From Streptomyces sp. NBC_00193 (GTDB lineage Bacteria; Actinomycetota; Actinomycetes; Streptomycetales; Streptomycetaceae): a stretch of 64,000 nucleotides of DNA. Shown piece by piece: positions 58,231-64,000 of the stretch; positions within the stretch are counted from its first letter, which is position 1; every line of letters starts with the position of its first letter. Location of the stretch: contig NZ_JAPEMM010000001.1 in NCBI RefSeq assembly GCF_026342735.1, forward strand, positions 3,658,001 through 3,722,000. The letters are read 5' to 3'. The position numbers and the translations under genes were made by a program. The notes below the pieces were generated by a model. It worked only from the letters and a program-made list of their open reading frames with translations. It did not search any database and was not told the origin of the DNA.

Positions 58231-58257
58231 ACGGGCGCCCCTGGCCGGGGCGCCCGT
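58231..58257 (+). terminator. Terminator after the nucleotidylyltransferase
   Basis: An 11-bp perfect stem (58231-58241 with 58247-58257) with a TGGCC loop. Confidence 0.8.
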
Positions 58258-58302
58258 GATCAGACGCTGTGATCAGGCCCCGTGATCAGGCCCCGTGATC
58301 AG
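58256..58302. repeat. Four 13-bp tandem repeats containing GTGATCAG
   Basis: GTGATCAG starts at 58256, 58269, 58282 and 58295, exactly 13 bp apart; two of the units are identical (GATCAGGCCCCGT). The last unit contains the stop codon of the LCP gene. TGATCA is palindromic, so the array can pair with itself. Confidence 0.85.
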
Positions 58303-59639
58303 TTCCCGCGGACGGTGACCTTCTCGTCCTTCTGGATCTGCTGCACCAGCTGCTGCACCTTCGCCTTGTCCCAGACGAGGTTGCCGCCGCGCTGACCGGA
58401 GATCGGCATGTTCATGGACACGCCGTCACCACCGCTGATGCCCTTCATCGCGAAGAACATCGACCCCATGTCCCACAGCCCCATGTCCTTGTCCACGATC
58501 AGCGTGTCCAGACCCGCACCCAGCACCGGGTACAGCGTGAACGGATTCATGATCGTCGTCGGGGTCGCCGCCTGGCTGGCCAGCGCCGACAGGAACTTCT
58601 GCTGGTTCTTGGTCCGCTGCAGGTCCGACTCGGCGAAGGCGTAGCGGGTCCGTACGTAGGCCAGCGACTGCTCGCCGTTCAGCGTCTGGGTGCCCTCCTT
58701 GAAGTCGGCCCCGGACTTCTCGTCCTTGAACCCCTTCTCGATGTTGAGCTCCACCCCGCCCAGCGCGTCCACGATGTTCGCGAAGCCGGCGAAGCCGATC
58801 TCCGCGTAGTGGTCGATGCGCAGGCCGGTGTTGAACTCCACCGTCCGCACCAGCAGCTCCGGGCCGTCCTCCGCGTACGCGGCGTTCAGCTTGACCCGGC
58901 GGCCCTGGCCCGCGAACTTCTTGCCCGACTCCGAGCCGACGAAGGACGGGATCTCCACGTCCGAGTCGCGCGGCAGGGAGATCATCGTGTTCCCGCTGGA
59001 GCACTTGGCGAGGATCATCATCGAGTCGGTGCGCTTGCCCTCGGCCGAGCCGGTGTGGAGCTTCTTCTTGTCCTCGGCGGACATGCCCTCGCGGCTGTCG
59101 GAGCCCACGATCAGGTAGGTCGTGCAGTCGCCCTCCTTCGGGCGCTCGATGACCTTGGAGAGGTCGACCTCGCGGCGCACGTTGGAGTCGGCCCAGAAGT
59201 ACGTGCCGATGCCCGTCACGAGCAGGCCGCCGACCAGCACGATCGAGCCGATCTTGATCCGCTTGCGCCAGTCCGGGGCCGGTCCCGCCGGCCGGGCGGG
59301 GCCGCCGGGGCCGCCCGCTCCGCGCCCGCGCGGCCCACTGGGAGGCTGGCCGCCGCCGCCGTAGACCTGCCCGGTGTTGTAGCCGCTGTCGTACGAGCCG
59401 CCCTGCTGCGGAGGCACGTAGGCGGGCCCGGCCGGCGGCTGGGCCGGGCGGCGCGGGGGCTGCTGGGGCTGCGGAGGCTGCTGCGGCTGCCGGGACGCCT
59501 GAGGGCCGGGGCCGGGCCGCTGGACGTGCCTCATCCGCCGTGCGCCTTCCGGCTCCGCCTGGCCGCTGCCGCGGCCGTACCCGTCATCGCGGCGGCCACG
59601 CTGGTCCTGCTCGCCGCTCCACCCGTCCCAGTCACTCAT
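58299..59639 (-). CDS. LytR-CpsA-Psr (LCP) family protein
   Basis: A 446-aa membrane enzyme that transfers lipid-linked glycopolymers onto peptidoglycan. A cytoplasmic Gln/Pro/Gly-rich region (1-125; QPQQPPQPQQPPRRPAQPP) precedes one membrane helix (about 131-150, IKIGSIVLVGGLLVTGIGTYFW) and the extracytoplasmic LCP domain. The domain has YLIVGSDSREGM, KRTDSMMILAKC, ISLPRDSDVEIP, RVKLNAAYAEDGPELLVRTVE, IDHYAEIGFAGFANIVDALGGVELNI, and LNGEQSLAYVRTRYAFAESDLQRTKNQQ with its conserved Arg residues. ATG59639 was chosen for MSDWDGWSGEQ; the ribosome binding site is weak. There is no C-terminal LytR_C domain. Confidence 0.92.
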   Translation of the reverse strand: MSDWDGWSGEQDQRGRRDDGYGRGSGQAEPEGARRMRHVQRPGPGPQASRQPQQPPQPQQPPRRPAQPPAGPAYVPPQQGGSYDSGYNTGQVYGGGGQPPSGPRGRGAGGPGGPARPAGPAPDWRKRIKIGSIVLVGGLLVTGIGTYFWADSNVRREVDLSKVIERPKEGDCTTYLIVGSDSREGMSAEDKKKLHTGSAEGKRTDSMMILAKCSSGNTMISLPRDSDVEIPSFVGSESGKKFAGQGRRVKLNAAYAEDGPELLVRTVEFNTGLRIDHYAEIGFAGFANIVDALGGVELNIEKGFKDEKSGADFKEGTQTLNGEQSLAYVRTRYAFAESDLQRTKNQQKFLSALASQAATPTTIMNPFTLYPVLGAGLDTLIVDKDMGLWDMGSMFFAMKGISGGDGVSMNMPISGQRGGNLVWDKAKVQQLVQQIQKDEKVTVRGN

Positions 59640-59745
59640 GTGCCCAAGAATGCCTGGCCGGGAGGGCCCCGGAACACCCCCGGCGGCTCTTCGTACCGGT
59701 GCTGTTGCAGAGCTGATGCCGGCAAGCCGCACTTAAGCTGTCTCC

Positions 59746-60288
59746 ATGACAGAGATACCGGGCGAGCTGCGCGGAAAGCCGATCTCGGCTTCCCGCACCA
59801 CCCTGAGCCACATCATGACCGCCAACGACACCAACCTCCTCGGCACGGTGCACGGCGGCGTGATCATGAAGCTGGTGGACGACGCGGCCGGCGCCGTGGC
59901 CGGCCGCCACTCCGGCGGCCCGGCGGTCACCGCCTCCATGGACGAGATGGCCTTCCTCGCCCCCGTCCGCGTGGGCGACCTCGTCCACGTCAAGGCCCAG
60001 TGCAACTGGACGGGCCGCTCCTCCATGGAGATCGGCGTACGCGTCCTCGCGGAGCGGTGGAACGAGTCCACCCCCGCCACCCAGGTCGGCAGCGCCTACC
60101 TGGTCTTCACCGCGGTCGACGCCGAGGGCAAGCCCCGCGAGGTCCCGCAGGTGATCCGGGAGACCGAGCGGGACGAGCGGCGCTACCAGGAGGCCCAGAT
60201 CCGCCGCACGCACCGGCTCGCCCGCCGCCAGGCCATCCGCGACCTGCGGGAGGAGCGGTCCGCGCAGGGCCTCGACGCCGACGTCTGA
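59746..60288 (+). CDS. Acyl-CoA thioesterase, hotdog fold
   Basis: A 180-aa single-hotdog thioesterase of the YciA/ACOT type, which hydrolyses acyl-CoA. The core motif NDTNLLGTVHGGVIMKLVDDAAGAVAGRHSGG carries the catalytic Asp and the GTVHGG turn. TASMDEMAFLAPVRVGDLVHVKAQCNWTGRSSMEIGVRV follows the fold. The C-terminal 40 residues are a charged helix. There is no ribosome binding site; TAAGCT (59734-59739) ends 6 nt before ATG59746, so the mRNA is probably leaderless. Confidence 0.9.
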   Translation: MTEIPGELRGKPISASRTTLSHIMTANDTNLLGTVHGGVIMKLVDDAAGAVAGRHSGGPAVTASMDEMAFLAPVRVGDLVHVKAQCNWTGRSSMEIGVRVLAERWNESTPATQVGSAYLVFTAVDAEGKPREVPQVIRETERDERRYQEAQIRRTHRLARRQAIRDLREERSAQGLDADV

Positions 60289-60324
60289 CGGCCCGCTGCC
60301 ACCCCGCCCTACCCGGAAGGCATC

Positions 60325-61158
60325 ATGAACCGCCGCTCGGCCGTGTTCGCAGGCGTCGCAGGGGTCGCCGGTCTCGCCGTCGGGGTCCCGCTGCTCTCGG
60401 GGGCCTCCGACCAGGCCTCCGACCACCAGCCCTCCGACGCCCCCGGCTCCGTACAGCCGTCCCCGAAGGCCTCCGACGCCCGCCCGCCCCGCACCCTGCG
60501 CGTCATGCCCCTCGGCGCCTCGACGACCGCCGGGGTGGGGAGCTCCGCGTTCGGCGGCTACCGGCTGCCGCTGGGGCGCCTGGTCGCGGGCCAGTCGAGG
60601 TACGCCATCGATTTCGTGGGCTCCCAGGCCCGGGGTCCCATGGCCGACAACGAGCACGAAGGGCATTCCGGGTACACCGTCGACCGGATCCGTGCCGGGG
60701 TCGACCGGTGGATCGCGGCCGCCGATCCCGACGTGGTCCTGCTGCACATCGGGCTGAACAACCTGAACCGGGGAGGCGACCCCGGCCAGGCCGCCGACGA
60801 GGCCGAGGACCTGGTCGACCGGATCTTCACCCTGCGCCCGGGGATCGTCGTCGTCATGCAGGGCCTGGTCCCCTCGACCCCCGGATCGAAGGACCTGGAC
60901 ATCGCCGAGCCCATCGCGGCGTACAACCGGCGCCTCAAGAAGATCGAGGCACGGGAACAGGGGTCCGGCAGGCACTTCCGCTTCGTCAAGGCCCCCTGGC
61001 TGACGCCCGCGGGCCGGGCGGACGCGTCCATGCCGGCCGAGCTCGCCGACGGCCTGCACCCGAACGACAGAGGGTACGAGAAGGTGGCGGACGCCTTCTT
61101 CGATGCGCTGGAGCAGGCCCACTCGGACGGCTGGTTCGACGGAGGCCGGTCCGGCTGA
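60325..61158 (+). CDS. Secreted SGNH-fold hydrolase with GAS in place of GDS
   Basis: A 277-aa exported protein. A signal peptide or lipoprotein-less anchor (1-28, RRSAVFAGVAGVAGLAVGVPLLSGA) and a Ser/Asp/Pro linker precede the hydrolase domain (about 57-270). Block I is VMPLGASTTAGVG, where the usual Asp before the nucleophilic Ser is Ala. Block III is LLHIGLNNLNRGG, and the catalytic Asp/His pair is ADGLHPNDRGYEKVA. It is 36 bp behind the thioesterase gene and probably co-transcribed. It could deacetylate or de-esterify a cell-wall sugar, given the neighbours. Confidence 0.85.
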   Translation: MNRRSAVFAGVAGVAGLAVGVPLLSGASDQASDHQPSDAPGSVQPSPKASDARPPRTLRVMPLGASTTAGVGSSAFGGYRLPLGRLVAGQSRYAIDFVGSQARGPMADNEHEGHSGYTVDRIRAGVDRWIAAADPDVVLLHIGLNNLNRGGDPGQAADEAEDLVDRIFTLRPGIVVVMQGLVPSTPGSKDLDIAEPIAAYNRRLKKIEAREQGSGRHFRFVKAPWLTPAGRADASMPAELADGLHPNDRGYEKVADAFFDALEQAHSDGWFDGGRSG

Positions 61159-61207
61159 GGCCGATCCGACCGAGGCCGGTCCGGCCGGGGCGGTCCGGCC
61201 GGGGCCG
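61146..61207. repeat. GGCCGGTCCGGC-rich repeats between convergent genes
   Basis: GAGGCCGGTCCGGC and variants recur four to five times in about 60 bp, making several overlapping hairpins. They probably act as a terminator for both convergent genes. Confidence 0.55.
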
Positions 61208-61208
61208 G

Positions 61209-62738
61209 TCAGGAGCCGCCGCAGACCACCTGGTCACCGGTGACCACACCGAATTCGCCCTGGTACGGGTCCTCCGCGCGCACCGGCACCACCTTGCGGT
61301 AGTCGGCGCCCGCGATGACCACCACGGTCCGCCCCTGCCCCCGCACGGCCCGCATCTCGCTGCCGGGCAGCGCGGTGGACACCGTACGGGCCGACCGGTC
61401 CCAGCGCGGGTCGTACGTGATCACCGTGCGCTTGACGTCCCGGCTCGCGCCGTTCCCCGGAGCCCGGGTGGTGTCGAAGCCGGTGGCGCGCAGCGCCGAG
61501 TCCACCCGGGTGCCCAGCCCGTCGATCCGGGTGCCGTTCTCCACCTGGATCCGTACCTGGCCCGGGGGCACGTCCACCGGCACCGCCGGCTGCCGGCGCA
61601 CCGGCTTGCCGGGGGCGGGGGCCTGCGGCGGGGCCATCGGCCGGTCCTCGCGCAGCGCCTGGAAGAGCTTCGCGGCCTTCCCCTCGTCCCATTTCACGGT
61701 GGAGCCGATGCCCTTGACCGGGAACGAGGGGTTGCCGACGGGCACGGAGGCGAACTCCGAGGAGGAGGGTGTGAAATCGCGCATGGCCTGCCCGAGCGCC
61801 AGCATCTGCTCCGAGCCGAAGCCCCGGTCGGCCCGGACCGAGCTCAGCAGGGTGGAGCTGACCTGCTTGAACTTGACGGGGTTGAGCAGGACCCCGCCGC
61901 CCGTGGCCTGCTTGATCAGGGCGGCGATGAACCGCTGCTGGCGCTGCATCCGGCCCAGGTCGGAGGCCCCGTCGACATGGCGCGAGCGCACGTACTGCAG
62001 GGCCTGGCCGCCGCTGAGCCGGTGGGTGCCGGGGAGCAGGTCGAGTCCGGTGTTGGGGTCGTGCATGGTCTTGGCGGTGCAGATCTCCACGCCGCCCATG
62101 GCGTCGACCGTCTTCATGAAGCTGGTGAAGTCGACCTCCAGGTAGTGGTCGATCTTCACGCGGGTCATGTTCTCGACGGTGCGCACGGTCAGCTGGGGCC
62201 CGCCCTCGGCGTAGGCGGCGTTGAGCTTCACGGGGTGGGCGCCGTGCGGTTTGCCGCTGGAGCCGTCCACGTGCGCGGGCAGCTCCACGAAGCTGTCCCG
62301 GGGCAGGCTGACCACGCTGGCCCGCGACCTGTCCGCCGAGAGGTGGACCAGCATCACGGTGTCGGTGCAGTGGCAGGGCGCGCCGCCCAGGCGGTACTCG
62401 CGCTTCTCCTCGGCGGTGATCTTGTCGCGGCCGTCGGTGCCGACGAGCAGGAAGTTGACCCCGTGCCCGGCCTGCGGGCGGTTCTTCATGTCCTTGAAGG
62501 GGTCCACGCGCTGGATCCCGGTGTCCAGCCCGGTCATCACGGCGTGCCCGAGGGCCCCCGAGCCCAGGACGAGCACCGACAGTCCCGCGGCGAGCCGGAC
62601 CCCCCAGCGGGGTCTGTCCGCCGGCCGGTTCCCGCCGGCCCGGGGCCCTGCCGGACCGCCGGGCCGCGGCGCGCGCTGCGACGGCCGGGCGGACCGGGCG
62701 GGCAGGGCGGGTCGGGTGGGACGGTGCGGCTGGGGCAC
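61209..62738 (-). CDS. LCP-family protein with LytR_C domain
   Basis: A 509-aa membrane ligase of the LytR-CpsA-Psr family. A basic/Pro-rich cytoplasmic tail (1-45) and one membrane helix (about 48-68) come first. The LCP domain (about 90-320) has FLLVGTDGRDKI, CTDTVMLVHLSADRSRASVVSLPRDSFVELP, KLNAAYAEGGPQLTVRTVE, KIDHYLEVDFTSFMKTVDAMGGVEI and LSGGQALQYVRSRH...DLGRMQRQQRF. The C-terminal LytR_C domain (about 390-500; VRIQVENGTRIDGLGTRVDSALRATGF) follows. GTG62738 (GAGGTG 6 nt upstream) is slightly better than GTG62747. It is divergent from a family-2 glycosyltransferase and probably works in the same glycopolymer pathway. Confidence 0.92.
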   Translation of the reverse strand: MPQPHRPTRPALPARSARPSQRAPRPGGPAGPRAGGNRPADRPRWGVRLAAGLSVLVLGSGALGHAVMTGLDTGIQRVDPFKDMKNRPQAGHGVNFLLVGTDGRDKITAEEKREYRLGGAPCHCTDTVMLVHLSADRSRASVVSLPRDSFVELPAHVDGSSGKPHGAHPVKLNAAYAEGGPQLTVRTVENMTRVKIDHYLEVDFTSFMKTVDAMGGVEICTAKTMHDPNTGLDLLPGTHRLSGGQALQYVRSRHVDGASDLGRMQRQQRFIAALIKQATGGGVLLNPVKFKQVSSTLLSSVRADRGFGSEQMLALGQAMRDFTPSSSEFASVPVGNPSFPVKGIGSTVKWDEGKAAKLFQALREDRPMAPPQAPAPGKPVRRQPAVPVDVPPGQVRIQVENGTRIDGLGTRVDSALRATGFDTTRAPGNGASRDVKRTVITYDPRWDRSARTVSTALPGSEMRAVRGQGRTVVVIAGADYRKVVPVRAEDPYQGEFGVVTGDQVVCGGS

Positions 62739-62879
62739 GGGGGACACCTCGCACGTTCGGCAGATTCGTCAGAACAGTAGGTCCATACGATCAGCCGTTG
62801 TCCTTACTGCTCATCCGGCGCGCACCCGGTTCCCCCGTACGCGGTAACGTGACACCGATACCCGACCTTGAAGGACCAC

Positions 62880-63905
62880 ATGCCCGCCCAGCAGCCCGCA
62901 GTCTCGGTGATCATGCCGGTACTCAACGAGGAGCGCCATCTGCGCAACTCGGTCCACCACATCCTCGGACAGGAGTACGGGGGTGAGATGGAAGTGGTGA
63001 TCGCGCTCGGGCCGTCCAGGGACCGTACCGACGAGATCGCCGCCGAGTTGGTACGGGAAGACCCCCGGGTCCACACCGTCCCGAACCCCACCGGCCGCAC
63101 CCCCGCCGCTCTCAACGCGGCCATCCAGGCCTCGCGCCATCCGATCGTGGTGCGCGTGGACGGCCACGGCATGCTCTCCCCGAACTACATCGCCACCGCG
63201 GTCCGCCTCCTGGAGGAGACGGGCGCGCAGAACGTCGGCGGCATCATGCACGCCGAGGGCGAGAACGCCTGGGAGGACGCCGTCGCCGCCGCGATGACCT
63301 CGCGCATCGGCGTCGGCAACGCCGCCTTCCACACCGGTGGCAAGGCGGGCCCGGCCGACACCGTCTACCTCGGGGTGTTCCGGCGGGAGGCCCTGGAGGC
63401 CGCCGGCGGATACAACGTGGAGTTCGTCCGCGCCCAGGACTGGGAGCTGAACTTCCGCATCCGCGACGCCGGCGGGCTGATCTGGTTCTCGCCGGAGCTG
63501 AAGGTCCAGTACCGCCCGCGCCCCTCGGTACGGGCGCTCGCCAAGCAGTACAAGGACTACGGGCGCTGGCGCCACGTGGTGGCCCGCTACCACTCGGGCT
63601 CCATCAACCTGCGCTACCTCGCCGCACCGGCCGCCGTCTGCGCGATCGCCGCCGGCGTGGTCGTCGGAGCCGCCGTCACCCCGTGGGCCTTCGTCCTCCC
63701 GGCGGGCTACCTCGCGGCGATCACCGTCGGCTCCGTCCCGGCCGGCAAGGGGCTGTCGCTCAAGGCCCGGCTGCGGATCCCCGTCGCCCTGGCGACCATG
63801 CACGTGTGCTGGGGCTACGGCTTCCTGACCAGCCCGCGCTCGCTCGCCGCCAAGGTCATCGCGAGCCGCCGCCCGTCGGTCCGCCGGGACCCCGCCGAGG
63901 CCTGA
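62880..63905 (+). CDS. Family 2 glycosyltransferase
   Basis: A 341-aa inverting glycosyltransferase, GT-A fold. AVSVIMPVLNEERHLRNSVHHIL opens the nucleotide-binding half, VVRVDGHGMLSPNYI holds the metal-binding Asp motif (DxH variant), and NVEFVRAQDWELNFRIRDAGG holds the catalytic Asp (QDWELNFR, like ED-x-x). Two to three hydrophobic segments near the C-terminus (about 245-262, 265-285, 305-325) anchor it in the membrane. ATG62880 has GAAGGA upstream; TTG62868 is less likely. With the LCP ligases it fits assembly of a wall polysaccharide. Confidence 0.9.
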   Translation: MPAQQPAVSVIMPVLNEERHLRNSVHHILGQEYGGEMEVVIALGPSRDRTDEIAAELVREDPRVHTVPNPTGRTPAALNAAIQASRHPIVVRVDGHGMLSPNYIATAVRLLEETGAQNVGGIMHAEGENAWEDAVAAAMTSRIGVGNAAFHTGGKAGPADTVYLGVFRREALEAAGGYNVEFVRAQDWELNFRIRDAGGLIWFSPELKVQYRPRPSVRALAKQYKDYGRWRHVVARYHSGSINLRYLAAPAAVCAIAAGVVVGAAVTPWAFVLPAGYLAAITVGSVPAGKGLSLKARLRIPVALATMHVCWGYGFLTSPRSLAAKVIASRRPSVRRDPAEA

Positions 63906-63922
63906 TCCCGCGTACGCACACC

Positions 63923-63963
63923 AAAGGGGTGACCCGGTCCTCGTCGGACCGGGTCACCCCTTT
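63923..63963. terminator. Terminator at the right edge
   Basis: An 18-bp perfect stem (63923-63940 with 63946-63963) with a TCGTC loop, extended by CACC/GGTG outside a one-base bulge. Confidence 0.92.
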
Positions 63964-63978
63964 CGGTGTTTGAAGGCG

Positions 63979-64000
63979 TCAGCGTTTCGGCGAGCCCGCC
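63979..64000 (-). CDS. Possible 3' end of a minus-strand gene (partial)
   Basis: On the minus strand the frame GCG GGC TCG CCG AAA CGC TGA ends at 63979, 16 bp from the strong terminator, as a convergent gene would. Only six codons are visible, so this is a suggestion only. Confidence 0.3.

Noticed and set aside
58809..62780. A 1323-residue plus-strand open frame
   Set aside because: It runs antisense or out of frame through four well-supported genes and has a composition of Arg/Gly/Pro/Ala nonsense. Long shadow frames are normal at this GC content.

Overview
The window is a high-GC actinobacterial chromosome segment, almost certainly from a Streptomyces. The evidence is strong third-position G/C bias, the bldA tRNA-Leu(UAA), an Rpf protein under a ydaO-type c-di-AMP riboswitch, many GTG starts with 4-nt GTGA overlaps, and a gene order that (from memory) follows the S. 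coelicolor chromosome around SCO3040-SCO3098. The window carries housekeeping core genes interrupted by a few accessory insertions.

Layout. 0-5 kb: riboswitch-rpfA, eno, then ftsB-DUF501-ppx. 4.7-9.2 kb: a MerR regulator fused to beta-clamp-like domains, ndh with a Rex-type operator far upstream, and a cyclopropane fatty acid synthase with a TTA codon. 9.3-15.3 kb: a MacB/FtsX-type ABC exporter, bldA, a Bax inhibitor-1 protein and small conserved genes. 15.3-20.4 kb: a membrane-anchored coiled-coil protein, an SGNH hydrolase with a thiolase, and cystathionine beta-synthase. 20.4-25.4 kb: an untidy stretch with structured intergenic DNA, a truncated MFS gene beside a possible IS200/IS605 end, an RpiR regulator, and a flavin monooxygenase facing a TetR regulator across four operator copies. 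25.4-33 kb: a repeat-rich spacer, a PLP decarboxylase, and the histidine-utilisation operon hutU-(M20 amidohydrolase)-hutF-hutI. 33-37.3 kb: a four-gene, tightly overlapping operon of secreted and membrane proteins with LPQTG and LAQTG sorting signals and a DUF916-like partner. 37.4-49.2 kb: peptide transporter, two-component system, GtrA, purK-purE, a renal-type dipeptidase and a tandem copy lacking its metal ligands, a GT87 glycosyltransferase and UDP-glucose dehydrogenase.

49.4-56.3 kb holds the most striking structure. An acyl-CoA dehydrogenase gene has been hit in its last 20 codons by a 5.6-kb integrative element. The element supplies a recoded gene end, including the catalytic Glu codon, and the native gene end is left 5.6 kb away next to the original terminator. 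The element carries a tyrosine integrase, a divergent winged-helix-like protein, an XRE-DUF5753/DUF397/DUF6879 set and several small proteins, but no visible replication or transfer gene.

56.3-64 kb: a cell-envelope block with a sugar-nucleotide pyrophosphorylase, two LCP-family ligases, a hotdog thioesterase, an SGNH hydrolase and a family-2 glycosyltransferase.

Regulatory signals read from the sequence include the c-di-AMP riboswitch, a Rex operator, the TetR operators, several leaderless promoters and many perfect-stem terminators. No CRISPR array, rRNA or prophage structural gene was seen.
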